Below, one piece after another: positions 7,622 to 14,270 of a stretch of DNA of 14,270 nucleotides; the first letter of the stretch is position 1; the number at the start of each line of letters is the position of its first letter. The position numbers were made by a program, and so were the translations under genes. The notes beneath the pieces were generated by a model, which made no database searches, was not told the origin of the DNA, and saw only the letters and a program-made list of their open reading frames with translations. Origin of the DNA: an uncultured Clostridia bacterium (GTDB taxonomy: Bacteria > Bacillota > Clostridia > UBA1381); assembly GCA_910585795.1 (NCBI GenBank), contig CAJUFV010000015.1, positions 1 to 14,270 of the forward strand. Reading direction: 5' to 3'.

Positions 7622-8467
7622 TTAAACGCCGAAAAACGCCTGGAATCCGCCGTCCACAGGAATCATTGCGCCTGTGACAAAGCCGGAAAGCGAGTCGTCA
7701 GCAAGATAAAGCATTGTCCCTACAAGGTCATCTGGAACACCAAAGCGGTCCATAGGTGTGTGGGCGATAACTTTCTTGGAGCGCTCCGTGAGAGAGCCAT
7801 CACTGTTTAGCAGTAAGGTTTTGTTCTGCTCTGTCTGAAACCATCCCGGCGCAAGCGCGTTTACGCGCACGCCGCTTTTTGCGAAATGCACGGCAAGCCA
7901 TTCTGTAAAGCTGGCGATTGCCGCCTTTGCCGCGCAGTATGCGCTTACCTTTGTCAGCGGATGATATGAGCCCATAGACGCGATATTTATAACGGCCGCT
8001 CCTTTTCTGCCCAGCATATCAGGCATAAAGACCTGTGTTGGAAGCAGAGTTCCTACTATATTTAAGTCAAAAACGTAGTTGAAATTTTCTTTGTCAAGGT
8101 CAAAGAAAGAAATAACATCAGGATTTTCAATATCACCGTCCTCAAAGAATTCCTTTGTGGTGTTTCCTTTCGGATGATTGCCGCCCGCGCCGTTTACAAG
8201 AATATCAACCTTTCCGAATGCCTCGTTTACAGCGGCTTTTGCAGCAATAATGCTGTCCTTGTCAACTACATCGCATACAACTGCAAGACCTTTGCCGCCC
8301 AGCTCGTTAATTTTGTCACGCACTGCTTCTAGCTTTGAAAGCGTTCTTCCTAGTACGGCCACATTCATTCCCTGTTGGGCGTACGCGTACGCGAAGGCGC
8401 TGCACAATACGCCGCTTCCGCCTGTAATTACGACTGTTTTGCCTTTTAGATTGCTGAATTTATCCAT
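7622..8467 (-). CDS. uxuB: SDR-family D-mannonate oxidoreductase (UxuB/YjmF-like)
   Basis: This is a 281-residue short-chain dehydrogenase. It closely resembles the B. subtilis UxuB (YjmF) group, which interconverts D-fructuronate and D-mannonate with a nicotinamide cofactor in glucuronate catabolism. The cofactor site is ITGGSGVLCSAF (14-25), where the third glycine of the usual motif is Cys22 as in this subgroup. Asp66, NGAG (92-95), Ser164, Tyr177 and Lys181 (YxxxK) complete the SDR catalytic set. Group-specific stretches include NHPK (97-100), FFDLD (121-125), FDLNIVGTLLPTQVF (133-147) and TPMDRFG (237-243), ending VDGGFQAFFGV. E. coli UxuB is an unrelated fold, so the symbol follows Bacillus usage. 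The ATG lies 8 nt after AAAGGAG (8476-8482). It sits 51 nt downstream of prfA with no terminator between them and is followed by one. No other uronate gene is nearby. Related gluconate-type SDRs are the main alternative. Confidence 0.85.
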   Translation of the reverse strand: MDKFSNLKGKTVVITGGSGVLCSAFAYAYAQQGMNVAVLGRTLSKLEAVRDKINELGGKGLAVVCDVVDKDSIIAAKAAVNEAFGKVDILVNGAGGNHPKGNTTKEFFEDGDIENPDVISFFDLDKENFNYVFDLNIVGTLLPTQVFMPDMLGRKGAAVINIASMGSYHPLTKVSAYCAAKAAIASFTEWLAVHFAKSGVRVNALAPGWFQTEQNKTLLLNSDGSLTERSKKVIAHTPMDRFGVPDDLVGTMLYLADDSLSGFVTGAMIPVDGGFQAFFGV

Positions 8468-8518
8468 TGTATATGCTCCTTTCGATTAAGAGGATAATGT
8501 TAAACGGGTATTTAGATG

Positions 8519-9586
8519 TTATTCCGCGTTGGCCAGCTTTGCCGTCTGGTCTGCCGTTATAAGAGCGTCAATTATTTCGTCCATTGAGCCGTCAAGTATT
8601 TGTTCGAGCTTATACAGTGTCAGGTTTATTCTGTGGTCTGTAACACGGCTTTGCGGATAGTTGTAAGTTCGTATACGCTCGCTTCGGTCACCGCTTCCTA
8701 CCTGTGATTTTCTTTCGTCAGCTATTTCCTTGTGGCGCTGCTCTTCCATAGCGTCATAAATTCTTGAGCGGAGAATTTTCATGGCTTTGTCTTTATTCTT
8801 GTGCTGTGACTTTTCGTCCTGACAGGAAACGACAATGCCGGTTGGAATATGAGTGATACGTACAGCCGAGTCTGTGGTGTTTACGCATTGTCCCCCGGGA
8901 CCGCCCGCGCGGAACACGTCAATTCTCAGGTCATTCTGATTAATTTCAACCTCAACGTCTTCGACTTCAGGAAGAACGGCAACTGTGACTGCCGATGTGT
9001 GAATTCTTCCGCTTGACTCAGTTTCCGGCACGCGCTGCACTCGGTGAACGCCGCTTTCAAACTTTAACCGGCTGTAGGCTCCCTGACCTTCCACCGAAAA
9101 GCTTACTTCCTTATATCCTCCGATATCGGTGGGGTTGGAGCTTAGAATATCTATTTTCCAGTTTTTTGCCTCCGCGTACATCGAATACATACGCATGAGG
9201 TCCGCCGCGAAAAGAGCGGCTTCGTCACCGCCTGTGCCGCCGCGGATTTCTACAATGACATTTTTGTCGTCATTTGGATCTTTTGGCAGTAAAAGAATTT
9301 TCAGTTCTTCTCCGGCTTTTTCGATTGTCTCTTCGGCTTCAGCCATTTCCAGACGAATCATTTCCTCGAATTCCTTGTCCTGCTGGGTCTCAAGCATTTC
9401 TTTGTCGTCGGCGAGAGTCTGTTTCGCGGATTTCAGCTCGCGGTATTTTTCAATAATCGGTGTGAGGTCTGAATGCTCCTTGCAGTATTTTCTCCATGAA
9501 TCCTGGTCTGTGATAACCTCCGGGTCGCTTATTTTCTCTGAAACAAGTGTGAAACGCTCTTCAAGTGCTTCAAGTTTATCAAACAT
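8519..9586 (-). CDS. prfA: Peptide chain release factor 1
   Basis: RF1 reads UAA and UAG stop codons in the ribosomal A site and triggers release of the finished protein. The 355-residue length is normal. The GGQ motif (231-233, in RAGGPGGQCVN) is the peptidyl-tRNA hydrolysis site, and its Gln is the usual target of the PrmC methyltransferase. The codon-recognition tripeptide is Pro187-Glu188-Thr189 in HRVQRVPETESSGRIHTS. This PxT form marks RF1, whereas RF2 has SPF. The acidic N-terminal coiled domain (1-105) and GGTGGDEA (116-123) are typical. ATG 9586 is preceded by AAGGAG (9597-9602) with a 10-nt gap. It has its own promoter and a dehydrogenase gene downstream. The prmC gene that commonly accompanies prfA is not in the window. 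Confidence 0.98.
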   Translation of the reverse strand: MFDKLEALEERFTLVSEKISDPEVITDQDSWRKYCKEHSDLTPIIEKYRELKSAKQTLADDKEMLETQQDKEFEEMIRLEMAEAEETIEKAGEELKILLLPKDPNDDKNVIVEIRGGTGGDEAALFAADLMRMYSMYAEAKNWKIDILSSNPTDIGGYKEVSFSVEGQGAYSRLKFESGVHRVQRVPETESSGRIHTSAVTVAVLPEVEDVEVEINQNDLRIDVFRAGGPGGQCVNTTDSAVRITHIPTGIVVSCQDEKSQHKNKDKAMKILRSRIYDAMEEQRHKEIADERKSQVGSGDRSERIRTYNYPQSRVTDHRINLTLYKLEQILDGSMDEIIDALITADQTAKLANAE

Positions 9587-9624
9587 ATTTAAAAATCTCC
9601 TTAATTAATGCTGCGTATAAATAT

Positions 9625-9653
9625 ATTTTATAATATTTTTCCAGGAGTGTCAA
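9625..9653 (-). promoter_or_regulatory. Sigma-A promoter of prfA
   Basis: On the minus strand a perfect -35 TTGACA (9653-9648) and -10 TAAAAT (9630-9625) are 17 bp apart, with transcription predicted near 9618 and a leader of about 30 nt. It is back-to-back with the promoter of the NlpC/P60 gene. Confidence 0.78.
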
Positions 9654-9707
9654 CAATATTCTCAAATATAGCTAAAAATTGGTAACAAAAAATTAACAAT
9701 TTGTTTA

Positions 9708-9736
9708 TAGACAACTCCATATTCTTTTGATATAAT
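9708..9736 (+). promoter_or_regulatory. Promoter of the NlpC/P60 operon with extended -10
   Basis: TAGACA (9708-9713) and TATAAT (9731-9736) are 17 bp apart. A TG one base upstream of the -10 (9728-9729) makes it an extended -10 promoter. Transcription would start near 9743. Confidence 0.75.
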
Positions 9737-9774
9737 AAACAATGTATAATTTATAGGTAAAGGAAGTGATGTGC

Positions 9775-12261
9775 TTGAAAATGAAAAAAAGAGCGGTGTT
9801 GTGCGCTGTAGCGGCCGCGATAATGCTTTCTTCAGGTACACCGCAGATAAATATGACAGTGCTTGCCTCATCGCCTGTATCTGAAGCCGAGGCCCTTTCG
9901 CAGGCAGTGGAGCTGTATGAGCGTCTGACTGACGGACAGGTAAGTGTGCCTGATGGTCTGGATGATATGGGACTTGACAGCGATATGCTCAAATCCATAA
10001 CGCTTGGTTATGTGAATCTTGAGGATACTGAGGAGGCGCTTCAGGAAAAAACAATCCGCAAGCAGGATTTTGTTTCGATTTTGTATAAGGCAATTGTAAG
10101 CTATAATGACAGCTATATAATATATGAGGATGAAACAAATTCAATTCTTAATACCTGCTATGATAATGCGTATATAGATGATGAAAACCGTATCGCCTAT
10201 GCTTTTATGATGAAGCAGGGCATAATAACCGGTAAAATCGGAAGCGAGCCTAATAAGGAGCTTACAAAAGAGGAATGTTCAAATCTTGTAAGCGCGGTAT
10301 ACGATAATTTCGCGCAGAATGTTACTTTATACATAAACGGAAAGGGAATAACTGTCGGCTCTAATGTTTCTACAGTGCTTGATACATTTGGACAGCCTAA
10401 CCGTATAGATGAAACTGAATACGGGTTTGAGTGGTATGTGTATAATTCGGATTACAGTGAATTTGTGATGGTCGGAGTAGAGGCGGACAGAGTATGCGCG
10501 TTTTTCTCAAACAGCGCATGCTTTGAAATGGATGCCATACGTTCAGGCGATGATTTCGCGGTGACCGCTGATTATACGGATAACCGATGTTATAGATTTT
10601 ATCCGGCGACAGACGGAAAGATTGACAGCGTGATGTATAATCCGCGTTATCGTGACGGTGAGGATACGGCGTCTATTAAGCGCTCAAAATCAGTTATTCT
10701 GATTGATATAATAAATGCGAACCGTTCAAAAAATATGCGTCCTATATATGTTGAAAATCCCGATATGAGTGCGCAGGCATGGCTGTCATCTCTTAATATG
10801 ATGGAATATGACAGCAGTATGACAACCCAGTCTGGGTTTGATGTGTTTTCCGTATACAGGCAGCTGCTTGAGCAGGACAGCGAAATACTTTCGCAAGATA
10901 CAGCGTATGCAACGCCTGTAGGCGTAAGTACGTCTACGGATTTATCCGGAGGCATACGAACCAGCATAACGACAGATACCGAGCGGATAGCTGAGATTCC
11001 GGAGACTGAGACAGTCGAGCTTCCAGAATCGGACTATACAGTTCATGAGGTTGAAGAGGTAATTGCTCCGGTTCTTAGGCTTCCCGCTACGGAAAAGGAA
11101 TATAATGACGGAGACGATATTGTTATACAGCTTGAGGAGCAGGCGGCGACACAGTATCATATAGAAGTATTTGATGTTGAAAGTGATGAATACGCTGTAA
11201 ATGAATACATAATAACCGATTCTACAGAAATCATACTTCCGTCTTTGCTGTTTGAAAACGGCAGTGATTACAGGATTGTTGTCAGCTCTATCACACCAGA
11301 CGGAGAGGCGCTGAGCGCTGACGAGGTGTTTATAAGCTATGGCAGTGCGTATGATACAGGCGTGGAAATAATCACGCCGTATAATGACGGAGTTACAGAT
11401 GATGATAATATTTCTATAGTATGGAATTCCAACAGTTATCATGACTTTTATGTTGATTTATACTGTGACGGGGAATTGATTGCCAGTAAGATAGTAGAGG
11501 ATAAATACGAGGCGCTTATACAGGGAGTAATGCCCGGTAAATATTATCTGTATGTAACAGCCTTGCGTCGTGGTACACGTGTGGAAAAGGCGCAGGACTG
11601 CGTGACATTTGAGGTAACACAGCCTGAGACGGTAATTAGTGAGATAATTCTTGACAGGGATGATAAGTATTATTTTGTATATGAGGACGAGGAGCTTGGA
11701 ATTCTTTATTTCTATGATGAGGAACTTATAGAAGTTGAAGAAGGAGGAGAAATCGTCACAAAGAAAAAGATAATTCAGAAGCAGGTGAAAGCGACAGCGG
11801 GGTATCGTAATCTTGCCAGATACCGTTTGAAGCCTGAGTACACAACAGGTGACCCGTCTATAACTGTTGCCAATACGTTTTATGATGGAACAAAGGGCGG
11901 CGCTATAGTTGCTGAAGCTGAAAAATATTTGGGGGTTCCTTATGTTTGGGGAGGAACTACTCCCGCGGGCTTCGATTGCAGCGGCCTTGTGCAGTATGTA
12001 TGCAAATCTTTGGGTATTAGTGTAAATCGTGTGGCTGAGGATCAGTTTGAGAATGGTATGCCTGTAAACCGCGATGAGCTTCAACCAGGAGATTTGGTAT
12101 TCTTTGAAAGAAACGGTTATATACATCATGTCGGCATTTATGCCGGAGATGATATGATGATTCATGCGCCGCGTACCGGCGATGTGGTTAGATACCAGTC
12201 CATAGATACTGAGTATTACCGCGGTGAATATGCAGGCGCAAGGCGAGTTTATTCTTATTAA
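9775..12261 (+). CDS. Secreted multidomain NlpC/P60 cell-wall peptidase
   Basis: This 828-residue exported protein is predicted to cut peptide stems of peptidoglycan. A signal peptide (1 to about 31, ending TVLA) leads. SLH-like sequence follows, clearest at about 130-172 (AYAFMMKQGIITGKI, then TKEECSNLVSAVY), which could hold it at the wall. A CAP-associated domain (about 190-290) contains FGQPNRIDETEYGFEWYVYN (205-224). Only the first half of a CAP/SCP domain follows (about 305-347, IIDINANR-like). An acidic Thr-rich linker (365-425), two fibronectin-III-like sandwiches (431-522, 529-616) and an NlpC/P60 domain (708-828) complete it. Catalytic residues are Cys735 in FDCSG, His785 in HHVGIY and His797 in MIHAP. 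Start: AAAGGAAGTGAT (9759-9770) matches the anti-SD sequence and places TTG 9775 at ideal distance; GTG 9766, ATG 9769 and ATG 9781 are alternatives. It forms an operon with the next gene. Confidence 0.87.
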   Translation: MKMKKRAVLCAVAAAIMLSSGTPQINMTVLASSPVSEAEALSQAVELYERLTDGQVSVPDGLDDMGLDSDMLKSITLGYVNLEDTEEALQEKTIRKQDFVSILYKAIVSYNDSYIIYEDETNSILNTCYDNAYIDDENRIAYAFMMKQGIITGKIGSEPNKELTKEECSNLVSAVYDNFAQNVTLYINGKGITVGSNVSTVLDTFGQPNRIDETEYGFEWYVYNSDYSEFVMVGVEADRVCAFFSNSACFEMDAIRSGDDFAVTADYTDNRCYRFYPATDGKIDSVMYNPRYRDGEDTASIKRSKSVILIDIINANRSKNMRPIYVENPDMSAQAWLSSLNMMEYDSSMTTQSGFDVFSVYRQLLEQDSEILSQDTAYATPVGVSTSTDLSGGIRTSITTDTERIAEIPETETVELPESDYTVHEVEEVIAPVLRLPATEKEYNDGDDIVIQLEEQAATQYHIEVFDVESDEYAVNEYIITDSTEIILPSLLFENGSDYRIVVSSITPDGEALSADEVFISYGSAYDTGVEIITPYNDGVTDDDNISIVWNSNSYHDFYVDLYCDGELIASKIVEDKYEALIQGVMPGKYYLYVTALRRGTRVEKAQDCVTFEVTQPETVISEIILDRDDKYYFVYEDEELGILYFYDEELIEVEEGGEIVTKKKIIQKQVKATAGYRNLARYRLKPEYTTGDPSITVANTFYDGTKGGAIVAEAEKYLGVPYVWGGTTPAGFDCSGLVQYVCKSLGISVNRVAEDQFENGMPVNRDELQPGDLVFFERNGYIHHVGIYAGDDMMIHAPRTGDVVRYQSIDTEYYRGEYAGARRVYSY

Positions 12262-12278
12262 AAACAGGGGGGATAACA

Positions 12279-12932
12279 ATGGCGGCAGAGGTAAGGGCGC
12301 GTACAAAGGCGGCATACAGGCGCAAAAACACAATTTTTCTGTTTATACTTGTGCTTTTATCATGTTTTGCGCTTGTGATGAGCGCGTATAATCTGGTAAA
12401 AGGCAGCTGGCTTTTCTTTGTGGCATGGCTGATTGCGACAATACTGGCATTTACATATGTTCTTATTAGAATTAATACGGTGTATCCTACGTATATATTA
12501 TCGGATAGAGATTATATTTATATGAAAAATTGGACGAATGATTTCCTGCCTTATGATTATGGCAATAAGGTGAAGATTTTAAGTGAATTTATTCCTGCAA
12601 AAACAAAAATTGTGGAAATACCGATTGATGAAATAAGTACGATAATTATAGGGACTAAGAATTTTATTAAAAGAAATGTCGGCGCGGAAACAGAATTTGT
12701 AAAAAATATCAGGCAGCTTGAAAAGACTAGGGACTTTTACAGGAAAAAGACTGTTTCCAGTATGGATATATTTTATGTGGGAACCTATAGCGGTGAGTGT
12801 TACTATATGCCGATAGTAAAGTTTGATACAGGCAATGTTATTAAAATAGTGCGCGCTATGCAGAATGTTAATCCTGGTCTTGTTATTAAAACGAGCGGAA
12901 GAGATTACAGGTCGCTTAGAGTAAGGCAGTAG
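12279..12932 (+). CDS. Two-TM membrane protein of unknown function, PH-like tail
   Basis: I do not recognise a named family for this 217-residue protein. A basic N-terminus (RARTKAAYRRK) precedes two membrane helices (about 18-38 and 43-65), so both ends should be cytoplasmic. Residues 70-217 form a soluble alpha/beta tail. Its segment VEIPIDEISTIIIGTKNFI (112-130), then MDIFYVGTYSGECYYMPIV (162-180) and a final helix (186-197), resemble the strand-helix pattern of bacterial PH-like domains, but this is only a fold guess. Its ATG is 17 nt after the NlpC/P60 stop, behind AGGGGGG (12266-12272), and the terminator follows directly, so the two are co-transcribed. A role with the cell-wall hydrolase, such as membrane-side regulation, is inference from context. 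Confidence 0.8.
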   Translation: MAAEVRARTKAAYRRKNTIFLFILVLLSCFALVMSAYNLVKGSWLFFVAWLIATILAFTYVLIRINTVYPTYILSDRDYIYMKNWTNDFLPYDYGNKVKILSEFIPAKTKIVEIPIDEISTIIIGTKNFIKRNVGAETEFVKNIRQLEKTRDFYRKKTVSSMDIFYVGTYSGECYYMPIVKFDTGNVIKIVRAMQNVNPGLVIKTSGRDYRSLRVRQ

Positions 12933-12936
12933 AAGA

Positions 12937-12967
12937 TAAAAGATACCGTTTTTGACGGTATCTTTTT
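12937..12967 (+). terminator. Intrinsic terminator of the NlpC/P60 operon
   Basis: AAAGATACCGT (12939-12949) pairs with ACGGTATCTTT (12955-12965) around a TTTTG loop, with a run of five T at its 3' end. It begins a few bases after the stop codon at 12932. Confidence 0.92.
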
Positions 12968-13088
12968 AATGTGAGGGCTTTCCCCGTACATTTTTGTTCA
13001 AACTGATAACGGCTTTGTGCAAAAGCACCAAAGTAAAAACAACATTTTTGTCGAAAGTGCTAAAAACAGAACAAAAATTAAAAAACAA
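12968..13088. other. AT-rich spacer upstream of the dockerin-like gene
   Basis: No gene is supported here. The only clear structure is a hairpin at 13013-13033 (CTTTGTGC, AAAA loop, GCAC, one bulged C, AAAG). It lies about 55 bp upstream of the -35 box, has no T run after it, and so is not a terminator. It could be a regulator-binding site, but no family is recognised. Confidence 0.4.
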
Positions 13089-13117
13089 TTGAAATTTAGG
13101 GTCATATAGTTTATAAT
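13089..13117 (+). promoter_or_regulatory. Strong promoter of the dockerin-like gene
   Basis: TTGAAA (13089-13094) and a perfect TATAAT (13112-13117) are 17 bp apart. Transcription would start near 13124, leaving an untranslated leader of about 90 nt before ATG 13214, unusually long for this window. Confidence 0.8.
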
Positions 13118-13142
13118 GTAGATATATGAATGTAACTTGTAT

Positions 13143-13167
13143 GCGTGTCAGGTCGTAAGACGGACGC
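13143..13167 (+). promoter_or_regulatory. Stem-loop in the 5' leader of the dockerin-like gene
   Basis: GCGT (13143-13146) pairs with ACGC (13164-13167). An inner GTC/GAC stem carries a GTAA tetraloop of the GNRA type (13155-13158), with an asymmetric internal loop between the two stems. It sits about 20 nt into the predicted transcript and is followed by an A-rich single-stranded stretch up to the ribosome site. It does not match any riboswitch class I know. It may simply stabilise the mRNA. Confidence 0.4.
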
Positions 13168-13213
13168 TCAAACAAAAAAGCAAAAAATCTATATTAGAAA
13201 AGGGGTAAAAAAA

Positions 13214-13867
13214 ATGAAGAAATTTACAAAACTATTTCTATCATGTACGGCAATGGCAGTTGTTACAGCGGCAGTAGCTTCATCAGCTATGGCAGCCGGA
13301 GAAGTTACAGCTACATATGATGAAGCAAACAATGTGGCAAGCATTACATCTACTTATACTGCTGACCAGAAAACATTGCTTATCTTGAAACCTGGAACAC
13401 AATTGTCTGCATTGACTAATGCTACCAATGAGCAATTGAATGACCTGGTAAAAGCAATTGAGCAGGATTCAGAGATTACAAGCGTAGCTCTTCCAGCTGA
13501 TTTGGAATCTGGTAAGTATGTTGTATACATGGGCGGCGACGGCAATGTATATGATACTACTATGCAGGTAGGCGAAGTTGAAGGTACAGAAATTCTTGTT
13601 GGTAATGTTAATATGGATGACAAGGGCAGAATTAACGGTGTTGACGCTGTTGCTGTTTTGAAGCATTCATCGGCAGCAGATGGTAGTCCTGATAAGCTGA
13701 CAGGTGCTGCTTTGCAGGCAGCCGCACAATGTAATAAATTGGGCGACAAGAGAGCAAACGGTGTCGATGCTACGTATATTATGACGTATGCTGTTGATAA
13801 GGAAGCATCACTTCTACAAGGTGAAGATGTAGGTGTTGGAAAAACTATTACAGTGGACGCTGAATAA
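13214..13867 (+). CDS. Small secreted dockerin-like protein
   Basis: This 217-residue protein has a signal peptide (1-27, cleavage after AMA). Next comes an N-terminal domain of about 90 residues (28-118) rich in beta and polar residues, ending GKYVVYMGGDGNVY (91-104). Then two dockerin-like calcium repeats: NVNMDDKGRINGVDAVAVLK (121-140), and NKLGDKRANGVDATYIM (164-180). Both contain NGVDA. Repeat 1 keeps all liganding positions (Asn121, Asn123, Asp125, Asn131, Asp134) but has two extra residues; repeat 2 has Leu166 at a normal Asn position. Dockerins normally tether enzymes to cohesins, yet no catalytic domain is present. The start is ATG 13214, 8 nt after AAAAGGGG (13198-13205). An in-frame GTG at 13145 lies inside the leader stem-loop and lacks a ribosome site. 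It has its own promoter, and another secreted-protein gene follows after 67 nt. Confidence 0.75.
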   Translation: MKKFTKLFLSCTAMAVVTAAVASSAMAAGEVTATYDEANNVASITSTYTADQKTLLILKPGTQLSALTNATNEQLNDLVKAIEQDSEITSVALPADLESGKYVVYMGGDGNVYDTTMQVGEVEGTEILVGNVNMDDKGRINGVDAVAVLKHSSAADGSPDKLTGAALQAAAQCNKLGDKRANGVDATYIMTYAVDKEASLLQGEDVGVGKTITVDAE

Positions 13868-13934
13868 TAAATTGTATTACTTTAAATGTAAATAAAATAT
13901 TGCATGGTAAGGGAATATGAAGGGAGAAAGTAAA

Positions 13935-14270
13935 ATGATGAAACATAAAAAGTTGTTAGCTCTTATTTGTTCGCTAACAATGATAATATCTGTATTTGCA
14001 AACTTTTCAGTAGTTAATGCAGAGAATGTAACAAAAGGAATAAAGCTGGAATATGTAGCGGCAGAGAGTACAGACGTAAAGAAAGTAGTAAAGGCATATT
14101 ATGTAGGATATGATAATGTAAATTCTGCAAATATGCAGGTTACAGTTCCAGAAGATATAGCATCAAAGCTAAGTGCGATTGATGTAGTATCAAGTTTTAA
14201 CGGTGTAGAGCCACAGGGAACATCAGTAGAAGGAGTTAAGAGTAATAAGGTTTATAGTTTAACATTTGCA
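13935..14270 (+). CDS. Secreted protein of unknown function, 5' part only
   Basis: The reading frame starts at ATG 13935, 8 nt after AGGGAG (13921-13926), and stays open for 112 codons to the window edge, so the C-terminus is missing. It opens with a signal peptide (MMKHKKLLALICSLTMIISV onward, with likely cleavage after VNA near residue 29). The mature part seen has alternating hydrophobic and polar strands (KLEYVAAE, KAYYVGYD, ANMQVTVPEDI, KVYSLTFA), which suggests a beta-sandwich. A cohesin-like or carbohydrate-binding fold is possible but not shown. No terminator separates it from the dockerin-like gene, so co-transcription from the promoter at 13089 is likely. Its valine codons are almost all GTA or GTT, unlike the genes further upstream, which also use GTG and GTC. 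Confidence 0.72.
   Translation, partial: MMKHKKLLALICSLTMIISVFANFSVVNAENVTKGIKLEYVAAESTDVKKVVKAYYVGYDNVNSANMQVTVPEDIASKLSAIDVVSSFNGVEPQGTSVEGVKSNKVYSLTFA

Noticed and set aside
11458..12333. Long open frame of 291 codons antisense to the NlpC/P60 gene
   Set aside because: It lies opposite a clear multidomain protein, has a Cys/Tyr/Ile-rich composition typical of a shadow frame, and has no ribosome site.
13145..13213. GTG start extending the dockerin-like protein by 23 residues
   Set aside because: It falls in the leader stem-loop, lacks a ribosome site, and would bury a clean signal peptide behind a basic Lys-rich extension.
1..14270. CRISPR arrays, tRNA/rRNA genes, insertion sequences, attachment sites
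   Set aside because: No regularly spaced repeats, no cloverleaf-type sequences, no transposase or integrase coding, and no long terminal repeats were seen by eye on either strand.

Overview
The window looks like chromosome of an anaerobic, Gram-positive Clostridia-class Firmicute. The evidence is the intact ctsR-mcsA-mcsB-clpC heat-shock operon, strong AGGAGG-type ribosome sites, consensus sigma-A promoters, an AT-leaning base composition, and secreted proteins with NlpC/P60, SLH-like and dockerin-like modules. A uronate-pathway dehydrogenase and the dockerin-like protein would suit a plant-polysaccharide degrader of the gut or rumen (Oscillospiraceae/Monoglobus-like), but that placement is inference.

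Layout. (1) 1-2831, plus strand: a MATE-family exporter and an acyltransferase-3 membrane protein, each behind its own promoter, ending at a perfect 16-bp hairpin that also ends the opposing clpC operon. (2) 7297-2839, minus strand: the protein quality-control operon ctsR-mcsA-mcsB-clpC, with a consensus promoter and a perfect tandem CtsR heptad operator. The operator and promoter fix the true ctsR start at 7223. (3) 7300-7621: about 320 bases without a convincing gene, holding the terminator of the next unit and several small hairpins or palindromes. (4) 9653-7622, minus strand: prfA (release factor 1) followed by a UxuB-like D-mannonate oxidoreductase. (5) 9708-12967, plus strand, divergent from prfA: a large secreted NlpC/P60 cell-wall hydrolase with extra modules, then a two-TM membrane protein, closed by an intrinsic terminator. 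(6) 13089-14270, plus strand: a promoter with an untranslated leader of about 90 nt, a small secreted dockerin-like protein, and the start of a second secreted protein that runs off the window.

How the genes work together. In the Bacillus paradigm McsB, helped by McsA, phosphorylates arginines on damaged proteins and on CtsR, and ClpC with ClpP degrades the marked proteins. The residues that write and read this mark are visible here: the RDxxRA motif in McsB, Glu32 and Glu108 in ClpC, and the beta-wing arginine of CtsR. The departure is McsA, which has only one of the two zinc modules found in B. subtilis. The least explained part of the window is the right end: a stand-alone dockerin-like protein with an altered calcium loop, next to an unknown secreted protein. 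No tRNA, rRNA, CRISPR array, insertion sequence or phage gene was seen.
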